A DNA stretch of 64,000 nucleotides, from positions 115,234 through 179,233 of the forward strand of contig NZ_JAEEGA010000013.1 in assembly GCF_017829975.1 (NCBI RefSeq), given 5' to 3'. Under the pieces are notes generated by a model. That model was not told where the DNA came from. It made no database searches and worked only from the letters and a program-made list of their open reading frames with translations. Below, one piece after another: positions 1-8,104 of the stretch. Position numbers and translations under genes: made by a program. How positions within the stretch are numbered: the first letter of the stretch is position 1; the number at the start of each line of letters is the position of its first letter. The DNA is from Vagococcus allomyrinae. GTDB lineage: Bacteria > Bacillota > Bacilli > Lactobacillales > Vagococcaceae.

Positions 1-1
1 C

Positions 2-289
2 GTGTTGCAAATTGGCCATGGTTTTGCAGGGATTGTTTGGCGGACGGGTCGACAATTACAAGAGTACCATTTGGAAGTGAAAACAGCCGAGGAGTTGTTG
101 GAATATCCGATTGCAATTGCTGAAGACCTTAAAAGCGTCGTCGTCCAACCGGTGATGAAAGAGGATGAAATGTTAGCCGTTTTATTAGTTGGCTATCGTT
201 CGGTGAATCAACTGACACCGGCATTAGGGGAGTATTTAGTCGGCGTGGCTGACGCTTGGTGCGATTGGTTAGGTGAGAGTGATGAATGA
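2..289 (+). CDS. nreA: NreA-like GAF-domain nitrate sensor, 5' end missing
   Basis: The reading frame runs in from the window edge, so only the C-terminal 95 or so residues are seen. They look like the end of a GAF domain (beta strand, helix, and a closing helix ending in a Trp-rich segment). NreA in staphylococci binds nitrate and holds down the kinase NreB, so that the system responds to nitrate as well as lack of oxygen. The assignment rests mainly on position, directly before nreB with an overlap of a few bases, as in the nreABC operon. The last codons contain the ribosome binding site of nreB. Confidence 0.7.
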   Translation: MLQIGHGFAGIVWRTGRQLQEYHLEVKTAEELLEYPIAIAEDLKSVVVQPVMKEDEMLAVLLVGYRSVNQLTPALGEYLVGVADAWCDWLGESDE

Positions 290-1286
290 TATTTTAGGTC
301 AAATCAGTGATAGTTTTTTTATTATCGAACAAGGGAAATTGATCGAGACAAACCCTGCGGCGGATGCTTTGTTGAGAAGTCAGCACTTTGATCTAAAAAA
401 AGTTTTGGAGGTTTGCGAAGCTCAGGGCTGTGCCTTGCATTCGGTAATGGATCAGTGTCAAAATTGTGAAGTCAAGGCGACCTTTGATCCGAGAGCTTTC
501 AGCTTAGTACTAGGCAATAAAGCCGGTGGTCAAGAAAGTTTTAGTGCCAGTTATACCCAGCTGCAAGAAGGACGCTATGTCTTGAGCATTCGCAATTTGA
601 CGCCCCAAACGAAAAGTGAAAGTCTGTTTCAACAAAAAAAATTAGTCGCTTATGTGAGTCGCGCTCATGAAAAAGAGCGCAAAAAAATGGCCCAGGATCT
701 CCATGATAGCTTGGCTCAGAGTGTTTTCAGTAGCTTGCTTGAAACCCGTAAAATCAAGCGAGATTATCAACAGGAAGCCGGATTGGCTCGCAAGTTGGAA
801 CAGGTTGAAGAACAGTTGGTAATGGTTTTAGATGAAATCAAAACCATGGCTCTTGATTTGCGGCCAGCAGCTCTAGATGACTTAGGCTTAGCGTCGGCGA
901 TGGCCAGTCTAGCCACTCGTTTAGGTGAAACAACGGGAGTCGAGATCCATGTGATTAGTTCTCTAAAGCGGTCACGCTTCTCAGAAGCGGTGGAGATCAC
1001 TCTTTTTCGAGTTTTACAGGAAGCGCTGATGAATGCCATTAAGTATGCCAAAGTCGAAATTATCGATGTGCTTTTAGTCGAGAGAGACGAGCGGTTAGTC
1101 TTAGAAGTCATCGACCAAGGGATTGGGTTTCAAACGGATTCACCGACGATTCAAGGAACTGGAATGGGCTTACTACATATGGCAGAAAGAGTTCAAGGGA
1201 TTGGGGGCCAATTGACCATCCAATCAACTGAGGATGGAACGGTTGTCAAAGCGATGGTTCCAATAATAGGAGGAGGCTTAGGATGA
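282..1286 (+). CDS. nreB: Oxygen-sensing histidine kinase NreB
   Basis: Cytoplasmic sensor kinase of the NarX/NreB type, phosphorylating NreC when oxygen is absent. The N-terminal PAS-like region has four clustered cysteines (C45, C50, C59, C62 counted from the ATG) that match the 4Fe-4S-binding cysteines of NreB, though the first pair is spaced C-x4-C rather than the C-x2-C I recall for Staphylococcus. A HisKA_3 dimerisation motif (AQDLHDSLAQ, His near residue 141) and a HATPase domain (N-box EALMNAIKYAK, then DQGIGF and GTGMGLLHM) follow. No membrane segment is seen. I prefer the ATG at 282, five bases after AGGTGAG, over the GTG at 273. It overlaps nreA upstream and nreC downstream by an ATGA, so the three are translationally coupled. 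Confidence 0.9.
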   Translation: MNDILGQISDSFFIIEQGKLIETNPAADALLRSQHFDLKKVLEVCEAQGCALHSVMDQCQNCEVKATFDPRAFSLVLGNKAGGQESFSASYTQLQEGRYVLSIRNLTPQTKSESLFQQKKLVAYVSRAHEKERKKMAQDLHDSLAQSVFSSLLETRKIKRDYQQEAGLARKLEQVEEQLVMVLDEIKTMALDLRPAALDDLGLASAMASLATRLGETTGVEIHVISSLKRSRFSEAVEITLFRVLQEALMNAIKYAKVEIIDVLLVERDERLVLEVIDQGIGFQTDSPTIQGTGMGLLHMAERVQGIGGQLTIQSTEDGTVVKAMVPIIGGGLG

Positions 1287-1930
1287 TTCGAGTATTGGTA
1301 GCAGATGATCACGTTGTTGTCAGAAAAGGCTTATCGTATTTGATTAATGATCAACCGGATATGGAAGTAGTTGGGACTGTAGCGGATGGGATTGAAGCTT
1401 ATATTGAAGTGGAAGCTAAAGAGCCCGATGTGGTGGTGATGGATTTAAGCATGCCCCCTGGTGAAAATGGATTGGTGACGACTAAGCGTATTAAGGAGAA
1501 GTTTCCGACAGTTAAAGTTGTGATTCTTTCGATGCACGATGATGAAGATTATGTGCTTCAAGCCATCAAAGCTGGGGCTGACGGGTATGTGCTCAAAAGT
1601 TCAGATGATCAGGAAATTATTAAAGGAATTCGTGGGGTCCAGCAACAGTATTACCTTGACCAACAAATTCCCATGCAAGACCATCTTTTAAGCCAGCTCT
1701 CAGGCAATCGACCAGTGACTGAAACGAGTTACCAGCAATTATCAAATCGAGAGCAAGAAGTATTGCCTTTAGTGGCCCTTGGTTATGCCAATCGAGAAAT
1801 TGCTGAACGGCTGTTTATTTCAGTTAAAACAGTGGAAGTTCACAAGGCGAATATTATGAAAAAATTGGCGTTAGCCAATCGAGTCGAATTGATTCGGTAC
1901 GCGGTAAAAGAAAAAATTATTGACTTATAG
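1283..1930 (+). CDS. nreC: NarL/LuxR-family response regulator NreC
   Basis: Receiver domain (phospho-acceptor Asp54 in VVMDLSMP, conserved Lys105) followed by a LuxR-type helix-turn-helix at about residues 150-213 (LSNREQEVL ... SVKTVEVHKANIMKKL). In staphylococci NreC activates nitrate and nitrite reductase operons under anaerobic conditions. The start codon overlaps the nreB stop. A palindrome resembling the NreC box lies ahead of nirB in this window, which supports this gene as its regulator. Confidence 0.92.
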   Translation: MIRVLVADDHVVVRKGLSYLINDQPDMEVVGTVADGIEAYIEVEAKEPDVVVMDLSMPPGENGLVTTKRIKEKFPTVKVVILSMHDDEDYVLQAIKAGADGYVLKSSDDQEIIKGIRGVQQQYYLDQQIPMQDHLLSQLSGNRPVTETSYQQLSNREQEVLPLVALGYANREIAERLFISVKTVEVHKANIMKKLALANRVELIRYAVKEKIIDL

Positions 1931-1947
1931 CGATATAGTTCCTATAA

Positions 1948-1997
1948 ACTTCCAGCTAGAAAAAAGCTGAAAGTGCCACTCTTGAGGTCTGATTATG
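1948..1997 (-). repeat. Dispersed hairpin element, copy 1
   Basis: Read on the minus strand, this stretch matches the segment at 15327-15378 over about 50 bases. In the 39-base core the differences are all transitions. The core folds into a 9-bp stem (CTTTCAGCT with AGCTGGAAG, one T-G pair). It lies between nreC and sirB. There is no T-run after it in either direction, so it is not a standard terminator. Confidence 0.5.
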
Positions 1998-2047
1998 TAA
2001 CATGATGTGTATCTCTCTAATAATAAGCATTGAGTTCTTGCTTTTTC

Positions 2048-2075
2048 TTGCGAGAGCTTTTTTTTCGTGTATAAT
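2048..2075 (+). promoter_or_regulatory. Probable sigma-A promoter of sirB-sirC
   Basis: TTGCGA at 2048-2053 and a perfect TATAAT at 2070-2075 are separated by 16 bases. They are 30 bases ahead of the sirB start and follow no gene closely. Confidence 0.65.
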
Positions 2076-2105
2076 AGTCGAAAATAGCAGTTGGAGGAGG
2101 GGTTT

Positions 2106-2843
2106 GTGTTGCGGGGGATTATTTATGTGGCTCACGGAAGTCAAAAAACAGGGAAAAATCAGAAGATGAGAGAGTTTTACAACGCTATAAAGGCTGAACG
2201 TTCAGAGGAACAAGCATTGGCTTTTTTAGAGAAACATCCAGATAGTTTAGAGAGTGTGGCGAAAAAAATGATTCAAAGTGGTGTCACTCAATTGGTTGTG
2301 GTGCCATTATTGTTGTTTTCAGCAATGCACAAAAAAGAGGATATCCCTGAACAGTTAGCAGTTGTTCTTCAGAGCTTTCCAGAGGTTGATTTGCGGATTT
2401 GTGAGACGTTTGCTCAGGAACCAGAAGTGACAGGCGTACTACTAGAGGCCATTCTCCAAAAGCAACGTGAAAAAAAGTTAATGGCACCTGTCGTCTTTTT
2501 AGTGGCCCATGGTAGCAGTTTTTATTCAGAACCTTTTGAACGGCTTCGTCAGATTGGCGAAAAATTGGCACAAGCTAGTGAATTAAGGGTAGTAACGGCA
2601 GGTTTGTATGGTCAAGAAAGTTATTTAGAAAAAGCGAAGTCACTGCTGGAAACGACGAGTGACCTATTGGTTGTGCCTTTTTTCTTGTTTGATGGTCATT
2701 TGGTGACGAAGTTAGAGGCCCAGCTAAGAGAACTAGCAGAGGCTTCTGCGAGTCAAATTTATTTCAGTGAGACACTTAATTTGAATCGAAAGATGGTCCC
2801 AGGGATTTTACGTTTAATCGAGGAGGAGTTAGTCGATGGTTAA
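2106..2843 (+). CDS. sirB: Sirohydrochlorin chelatase, CbiX/SirB family
   Basis: Inserts Fe2+ into sirohydrochlorin, the last step of siroheme synthesis. The 245-residue protein has two CbiX-like halves, each starting with an AHGS motif (VAHGSQKTGK near the N-terminus and VFLVAHGSSFYS near residue 135) that supplies metal-binding histidines. The frame is open from a TTG at 2091, but the very strong GGAGGAGGGG at 2093-2102 puts the start at GTG 2106 or TTG 2109. It overlaps sirC by eight bases. Cobalt chelation (CbiX) is possible by family, but the adjacent nirB and methyltransferase genes point to siroheme. Confidence 0.85.
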   Translation: MLRGIIYVAHGSQKTGKNQKMREFYNAIKAERSEEQALAFLEKHPDSLESVAKKMIQSGVTQLVVVPLLLFSAMHKKEDIPEQLAVVLQSFPEVDLRICETFAQEPEVTGVLLEAILQKQREKKLMAPVVFLVAHGSSFYSEPFERLRQIGEKLAQASELRVVTAGLYGQESYLEKAKSLLETTSDLLVVPFFLFDGHLVTKLEAQLRELAEASASQIYFSETLNLNRKMVPGILRLIEEELVDG

Positions 2844-3279
2844 CTATCCGATTTATCTTTCTTTAGAACAACGGAATATTTTAGTTGTTGGTGGTGGCAA
2901 AATTGCCAACCGTAAAATTCAAGGACTAGTTGGGAAAGGGGCGATGATTACGGTCGTTGCTCCCGAGATTTGTCCAGAAATCGTAGAACAAAAGGAGCTG
3001 GAAGTGTTGTGGCGCCCTTATGACCGAGGGGATGTTGCCGGGAAATTTATGGTTTTCATCTGTACGGATCAACCGACAGTCAATAGTAGCGTTGTAGCTG
3101 ATTGTCAAGAGGGGCAATTAGTGAACGATTGCACGATGAAAGAGCGCTCGGATTTTTATAATATGGCGACCCTTGAGACGGATCAATTGGTTGTGGCTAT
3201 CTCATCTAAGGGAACGGATCCAGCCCAAGCGAAAGCGTTAAAAAACCAATTAGCTAAAATAATAGGTCCTTTGATCTAA
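2836..3279 (+). CDS. sirC: Precorrin-2 dehydrogenase (SirC/YlnF type)
   Basis: NAD-dependent oxidation of precorrin-2 to sirohydrochlorin. The N-terminus has a Rossmann motif (VVGGGKIANRKI) as in the Met8/CysG N-terminal domain. At 147 residues it is short and lacks the C-terminal dimerisation and chelatase part of Met8, as in B. subtilis YlnF. A separate chelatase gene just upstream fits that split. The start is preceded by GGAGGAG inside the end of sirB. Confidence 0.87.
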   Translation: MVNYPIYLSLEQRNILVVGGGKIANRKIQGLVGKGAMITVVAPEICPEIVEQKELEVLWRPYDRGDVAGKFMVFICTDQPTVNSSVVADCQEGQLVNDCTMKERSDFYNMATLETDQLVVAISSKGTDPAQAKALKNQLAKIIGPLI

Positions 3280-3284
3280 ATAGT

Positions 3285-3316
3285 AGGTCGAGTCAAATAA
3301 TGACTCGACCTGTTTT
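3285..3316 (+). terminator. Rho-independent terminator after sirBC
   Basis: Perfect 11-bp stem AGGTCGAGTCA / TGACTCGACCT with a five-base loop, followed by GTTTT. Confidence 0.85.
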
Positions 3317-3416
3317 ATGACGTCTGAATAATCATTTGTTGTGAGAGTTCACTAGGTGATCAACAATAAAAAGTAAAGAGTGCTATAAGGTTTCATTTAT
3401 TGTGGTTTTGTTGATA

Positions 3417-3430
3417 TAGGACTTTCCCTA
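3417..3430 (+). promoter_or_regulatory. NreC-box-like operator ahead of nirB
   Basis: TAGGACTTTCCCTA differs at one base from the TAGGG-N4-CCCTA palindrome described for staphylococcal NreC. It is centred about 43 bases before the likely transcription start, a usual activator position. A second perfect palindrome, CAGGTAATACCTG at 3441-3453, sits between it and the -10 element; its binding protein is unknown. Confidence 0.6.
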
Positions 3431-3451
3431 ATAGGCGCTTCAGGTAATACC

Positions 3452-3460
3452 TGTTAAACT
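3452..3460 (+). promoter_or_regulatory. Extended -10 element of the nirB promoter
   Basis: TGTTAAACT fits an extended -10 (TGn then TAAACT) and no good -35 is present, as expected for an activator-dependent promoter. The leader to nirB is about 30 bases and contains AGGAGG. Confidence 0.45.
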
Positions 3461-3498
3461 GTCAATGAATGCTCAATAATTCACATTAGGAGGTTACC

Positions 3499-5907
3499 AT
3501 GAGTAAAGAAAAATTAGTCATGATTGGCAATGGTATGGCGGGGATTCGGACGCTAGAAGAAATTATCGATAGAGAGCCTGATTTATATGACATGATGGTC
3601 ATCGGTGAAGAAAATTATCCGAATTACAACAGGATCATGTTATCCAATATCTTGCAAAAGAAAATGACCACAGCGGAGATTATTACCAACGATTACGATT
3701 GGTATCAAGCCAATCGAGTGACGTTAATTAATCATAATCCAGTCAGTCGCATCGAAGTGGCTGATAAGCAAGTTGTAACGGCAGATGGTCGGGTATTTTC
3801 TTACGATAAATTAATTTTAGCGACGGGCTCACGAGCCTTTATCTTACCCGTTGAAGGCAGTCAATTACCGGGAGTGCTGGGCTTTAGAACGATTGACGAC
3901 ACGGCAGAAATGTTAGCTGCAGCTAATAAATATCAGAAAGCAGCGGTTATCGGTGGTGGACTATTGGGGTTAGAAGCGGCCAAAGGCTTGCATGATCAAG
4001 GGATGGATGTGACCGTCGTCCATCTTGCGGAGTGGTTAATGGAAACCCAATTAGATCGGAAAGCAGGGGAACTCCTACAAAAAGATCTTGAGGCTCAGGG
4101 CTTAAAGTTTGCGATTGGTAAAGCGACCGCAAAAATCGTGGGACGTCAGCGAGTGAGTGGTTTGGAATTTAGTGATGGCACAAGCCTTGAAGCAGATTTA
4201 GTGGTGATGTCGATTGGCATCAAACCGGAAATTAGCTTGGCGCAAGGGACAGAATTGAAAACCAATCGTGGTTTTGTGGTTAACGATTATCTGCAAACTA
4301 ATCTCAAGGATATTTATGCTGTTGGTGAGTGTTGTGAGCATCGAGGGATCGCTTATGGTTTAGTGGCACCTTTATACGAGCAAGGGAAAGTCTTGGCAGA
4401 TTTGTTAACTAACCGTGAGACTGAACCTTATGAGGGCAGTAAGATGTTCACTCAATTAAAAGTTTCCGGTTGCGACCTATTTTCTGCAGGTAATATTAGT
4501 GAAGATGAAGAGGTCAAAGGGGTTGAGAGCTTTGATGGTATTGCTAATGCCTATAAAAAAATCTTTGTCAAAAATGGCAAACTTGAAGGTGTCGTTCTTT
4601 ATGGCGATACGAGTGAAGGCAATCGCTACTACAATATTTTAAAAAAGGAGCAGTCTTTAGAAGACTTCAAAATGGTGTCATTGCTCTATAGTGGGGCAGA
4701 CGAAACGAGTGGGAATGTGGCAGAGATGCCAGATGATGAGATGATCTGTGGCTGTAATGGTGTGACGAAAGGCAAGATTGTTGAGGCGATTCATGAACAT
4801 GGCTTGACATCAGTTGCTGAAGTCACCTCCCGGACTAAAGCGGGAAATTCCTGCGGTAAGTGCAAGGGGCTGGTGGGAGATGTTCTCGCTTATACGTTAG
4901 GCGATCAGTTTGAGGCAGCGGGCCCAGTCGGGATTTGTGAATGTACCACCTTAACCCGAGACCAATTGGTGATCAGCATTCGGCAAAAGGGCTTGAAAAC
5001 AATTAAGGAAGTGCGGCATGCCTTGAATTTTAGTAATTTAGATGGTTGTCCGAAATGTCACCCAGCGATCAATTATTATTTAAACATGATTTACCCTCAA
5101 GAACACGCTGATGAAAAAGCCTCCCGTTATGTCAACGAACGGATGCATGGCAATATTCAAAAAGATGGTACCTATTCGGTAATTCCAAGAGTTCGCGGCG
5201 GCAAGACGAGTCCCCAGCAATTGATTAAGATTGCTCAAGTTGCTGAAAAATATCAGGTGCCACTTTTAAAGATTACAGGTAGTCAGCGGATTGGGATGTA
5301 CGGCGTATCGAAGGAAGACATGCCAAAAATTTGGGAAGAGTTAGAGATGACGTCGGCTTCTGCCTATGCCAAGGCCTTTCGTTCGGTTAAAACCTGTGTT
5401 GGCAAAAATTTTTGTCGCTTTGGAACTCAAGATTCCATGGGCTTAGGTATTAAGCTTGAAACAAAATTTGAGTTCATCGATACGCCTCATAAATTTAAAA
5501 TTGGCGTCTCAGCCTGTCCTCGTAGTTGTGTTGAGTCTGGAGTTAAAGATTTCGGTGTGATTGGCGTTGAAAATGGCTTTCAAATTTACATCGGCGGTAA
5601 TGGTGGAACAGAAGTCGTCGAAGGTCGGTTATTGACGACCTGTGCCACTGAAGAAGAGGTCATTGAACTTTGTGGCGCTATGTTACAGTATTACCGAGAA
5701 ACAGGGATTTATGCTGAACGAACCGCACCTTGGTTGGAACGTTTAGGCTTTGAGCAAGTCAGTGAGGTTCTTTTAAATAAAGACACTCAAAAAGTATTAA
5801 ATCAAGAGTTAGCGGAAGCCATGGCAGGAAAGCAAGTTAATCCATGGGAAGACGTCGTGGCATCAAAAGAAAAAGTAGCCGAATTATACGCGGTAGAAAG
5901 AGTGTAG
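3499..5907 (+). CDS. nirB: NADH-dependent nitrite reductase, large subunit
   Basis: Reduces nitrite to ammonium in the cytoplasm with NADH. In order the 802 residues contain an FAD/NAD(P)H pyridine-nucleotide reductase (about 1-400, with VIGGGLLGLEAA at the NAD site), two BFD-type [2Fe-2S] regions (CGCNGVTKG ... CGKCKG near 420-460 and CECTT ... CPKCHP near 480-525), and a nitrite/sulfite reductase module with the siroheme-4Fe-4S cysteines CVGKNFC and CPRSC. Length and order match NirB. The start follows AGGAGG at good spacing. nirD starts four bases after the stop, so the two are co-translated. Confidence 0.96.
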   Translation: MSKEKLVMIGNGMAGIRTLEEIIDREPDLYDMMVIGEENYPNYNRIMLSNILQKKMTTAEIITNDYDWYQANRVTLINHNPVSRIEVADKQVVTADGRVFSYDKLILATGSRAFILPVEGSQLPGVLGFRTIDDTAEMLAAANKYQKAAVIGGGLLGLEAAKGLHDQGMDVTVVHLAEWLMETQLDRKAGELLQKDLEAQGLKFAIGKATAKIVGRQRVSGLEFSDGTSLEADLVVMSIGIKPEISLAQGTELKTNRGFVVNDYLQTNLKDIYAVGECCEHRGIAYGLVAPLYEQGKVLADLLTNRETEPYEGSKMFTQLKVSGCDLFSAGNISEDEEVKGVESFDGIANAYKKIFVKNGKLEGVVLYGDTSEGNRYYNILKKEQSLEDFKMVSLLYSGADETSGNVAEMPDDEMICGCNGVTKGKIVEAIHEHGLTSVAEVTSRTKAGNSCGKCKGLVGDVLAYTLGDQFEAAGPVGICECTTLTRDQLVISIRQKGLKTIKEVRHALNFSNLDGCPKCHPAINYYLNMIYPQEHADEKASRYVNERMHGNIQKDGTYSVIPRVRGGKTSPQQLIKIAQVAEKYQVPLLKITGSQRIGMYGVSKEDMPKIWEELEMTSASAYAKAFRSVKTCVGKNFCRFGTQDSMGLGIKLETKFEFIDTPHKFKIGVSACPRSCVESGVKDFGVIGVENGFQIYIGGNGGTEVVEGRLLTTCATEEEVIELCGAMLQYYRETGIYAERTAPWLERLGFEQVSEVLLNKDTQKVLNQELAEAMAGKQVNPWEDVVASKEKVAELYAVERV

Positions 5908-5910
5908 AAG

Positions 5911-6222
5911 ATGGAAACAACCAAACAGTTTATTACAACCCTTGATCAATTGCCTCTTAACATTGGCAGAGAAGTTCAAATCAATCAACAAGAAATCGCT
6001 TTGTTCAGACTGGAAGATAATCAAGTCAAAGCGGTTGGGAATCGTTGTCCTCATGAGAACGGTCCTTTAGCTGAGGGAACAGTGGCAGGTGATTTTGTTT
6101 TTTGTCCTCTTCATAATTACAAAGTATCCTTAACTGATGGCCAAGTTCAAGCGCCAGATGAGGGCTGTGTCAAGGTTTATCGAACCAGTGTTGAGGATGG
6201 CGATGTTTATGTCTGGGCCTGA
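5911..6222 (+). CDS. nirD: Nitrite reductase small subunit, Rieske-type
   Basis: A 103-residue Rieske-fold partner of NirB. Unlike E. coli NirD it keeps both Rieske ligand pairs, CPH (RCPHENGPL) and CPLH (FCPLHNY), so it could carry a [2Fe-2S] cluster, as in Bacillus NasE-type proteins. The 3' end overlaps the start of the methyltransferase gene by 20 bases. Confidence 0.92.
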   Translation: METTKQFITTLDQLPLNIGREVQINQQEIALFRLEDNQVKAVGNRCPHENGPLAEGTVAGDFVFCPLHNYKVSLTDGQVQAPDEGCVKVYRTSVEDGDVYVWA

Positions 6223-7258
6223 AACTGGCAAGGTTTATCTACTTGGTGGTGGAACTGGGGACATCGAGTTGTTAACATTAAAAGGGGCACGGCTGTTAGC
6301 GATGGCAGATGTCATTATTTATGACCGTTTAGTCAACCCTTTGTTTCTATTTTTAGCTAAGAAAGAGGCCAGTTTTATATACTGTGGTAAGCTGCCAACG
6401 GATCACCGTTTGTCTCAAAGTCAAATTGAAGCGGAGTTGATTCAGCAAGCCATGATAGGTCAACAAGTTGTCCGCTTAAAAGGCGGAGATCCGGCGATTT
6501 TTGGTCGGGTAGCTGAAGAGATGGTAGCCTTGGAGCGTGCCGGGATTGACTACGAAGTAATTCCTGGTGTGACGGCGGCTTCAGTTGCCAGCATATACGC
6601 GGGGATTCCTTTGACTGATCGCGAGTTGTGCCGTCATGTGACATTGGCAACAGCCCATGGTCAAAAGGATAGTCCCATAGATGTTAGTCAACTAGCAACT
6701 GGTGGCACCTTAGCTTTTTACATGGGGGTTGCTAATTTACCAACGATTTGTCAAAATCTAATGGCGGTGGGACAAACTGGTGACACCCCAATAGCGGTCA
6801 TCACTTGGGGAAGTTATGGCCGTCAAAGGGTGGTCATTGGTACTTTAGGGACCATCCTGGAAAAGGAAATTTCTAACCCGGCCATGATTATTGTAGGCCA
6901 AGTTGTGAAACATCGCCAAAAGTCTTCGTGGTTTGAACGTCTGCCTTATTTTGGTAGAAAGCTATTACTTGTAGGCCAAGGTCCGATTGATTGGCAAACC
7001 ATCAGCGCCTATACGGCCAAAGGGGCCGATGTTTGGGCGATGGAAGTGGGGCCCAGAGATCAGCGATTTGATGAGGTTTCAAGGCGTTATTTGAGTGAAC
7101 ATCAATGGCATGAAATTATTTATTTAGATGATTATCCAGAAACACCCTCATTATTGGCAGAAACATTTAAGGCTATTGGCCTAGAAAAAGCTTTTATGAG
7201 ACTAAAAGATGACAATAGTTCTAAAGAGAAATGGAGAGAAGTAAATGGGAGTATATAG
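6203..7258 (+). CDS. sumT: Uroporphyrinogen-III C-methyltransferase with vestigial C-terminal domain
   Basis: Makes precorrin-2 from uroporphyrinogen III with SAM. Residues 1-240 carry the SUMT signatures GGGTGDIELLTLKG, YDRLV and KGGDPAIFGR. The protein runs about 100 residues further than a plain SUMT. That tail opens with WFERLPYFGRKLLLVG, which resembles the linker and first strand of CobA-HemD fusion proteins but is too short for a working HemD. A stand-alone hemD lies downstream. The ATG at 6203, inside nirD and behind GAGGATGG, is the best start; the frame is open further upstream. The 3' end overlaps the transporter gene by 14 bases. Confidence 0.88.
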   Translation: MFMSGPETGKVYLLGGGTGDIELLTLKGARLLAMADVIIYDRLVNPLFLFLAKKEASFIYCGKLPTDHRLSQSQIEAELIQQAMIGQQVVRLKGGDPAIFGRVAEEMVALERAGIDYEVIPGVTAASVASIYAGIPLTDRELCRHVTLATAHGQKDSPIDVSQLATGGTLAFYMGVANLPTICQNLMAVGQTGDTPIAVITWGSYGRQRVVIGTLGTILEKEISNPAMIIVGQVVKHRQKSSWFERLPYFGRKLLLVGQGPIDWQTISAYTAKGADVWAMEVGPRDQRFDEVSRRYLSEHQWHEIIYLDDYPETPSLLAETFKAIGLEKAFMRLKDDNSSKEKWREVNGSI

Positions 7259-8042
7259 TCCACCAGAAATTGTCGATGTGACCATCCAAAAAGGGGTAGA
7301 AAAAGCCAAGGCTAGTTTTCTAACCCTCAGTGTTTTAGGATTTGCAGCGGGCATGTTTATCGGCTTGGCAGGTATTGCTTTTATTCGAGCCATGGGCACG
7401 ATGCCAGCTGAATGGGGTAGCTTGGTCCTCTTAATCGGTGCGTGTGTCTTTCCTTTCGGTTTGATATGTCTGTTATTAGCAGGTGGTGAATTAGTCACGG
7501 GTAATATGATGGTCGTCTCAATGGCTTTGTTTGCTAAAAAAATCACTGCCAAAGAGTGGCTGCGGAATATGATAATTGTCACCCTGTTCAATTTTATTGG
7601 CGCCTTTTTTGTGGCTTACTTTTTTGGTTATTTGACAGGTGCTTTAGAAGGTGACTTTCTAGAACGAACGATTTTAGTGGCTCGTGGTCGGACCAAAGAC
7701 ACGATATTACAAGCCTTCTTATCAGGAATTGCGTGTAATATTTTAGTTTCAACAGGGGTTTATCTTAATTTTGCTTCTAAAGACATGATCGGTAAAATTG
7801 TTGGGATTTGGTTGCCAATTATGGGCTTTGTTATGTCTGGTTTCCAGCACGTTGTGGCCAATATGTTTATTATTCCTGCTGGGATTTTAGCTGGCGGTGT
7901 GACTTGGACAGATTTTTGGTTAAATGTGATTCCCGTTTATTTAGGCAATGTGATTGGCGGTGGCGGTTTTATCGCTTTCTTGTACTTCGCGGCATATAAA
8001 ATCGGCACGAAAAAAATTAGCCCCAAAGACCTTGCTCAATAA
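7245..8042 (+). CDS. nirC: Formate/nitrite transporter family channel (NirC-like)
   Basis: A 265-residue polytopic membrane protein with the six-helix FNT pattern. Family regions visible are LLAGGELVTGNMMVVSM, GIACNILVSTGVYL and SGFQHVVANMF, the last with the conserved pore-proximal histidine. FNT channels carry small anions such as nitrite or formate; lying between siroheme and nitrite reductase genes, nitrite uptake or export is the likely role. It overlaps the preceding gene and has GGAGAG upstream of its ATG. Confidence 0.9.
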   Translation: MGVYSPPEIVDVTIQKGVEKAKASFLTLSVLGFAAGMFIGLAGIAFIRAMGTMPAEWGSLVLLIGACVFPFGLICLLLAGGELVTGNMMVVSMALFAKKITAKEWLRNMIIVTLFNFIGAFFVAYFFGYLTGALEGDFLERTILVARGRTKDTILQAFLSGIACNILVSTGVYLNFASKDMIGKIVGIWLPIMGFVMSGFQHVVANMFIIPAGILAGGVTWTDFWLNVIPVYLGNVIGGGGFIAFLYFAAYKIGTKKISPKDLAQ

Positions 8043-8104
8043 GGGGAGAGGTAATAGATAAATCTGAATGGAGAACGGCAGCGTTATAGAAAGGTCGGTT
8101 GAAG

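Noticed and set aside
767..1111. Minus-strand open frame inside nreB
   Set aside because: Shadow of a strongly supported kinase gene; no binding site and no domain.
3339..3370. Rex or FNR site upstream of nirB (GTGA-GAGT-TCAC, TGATCA)
   Set aside because: Spacing is too short for Rex and the flanks do not fit FNR.
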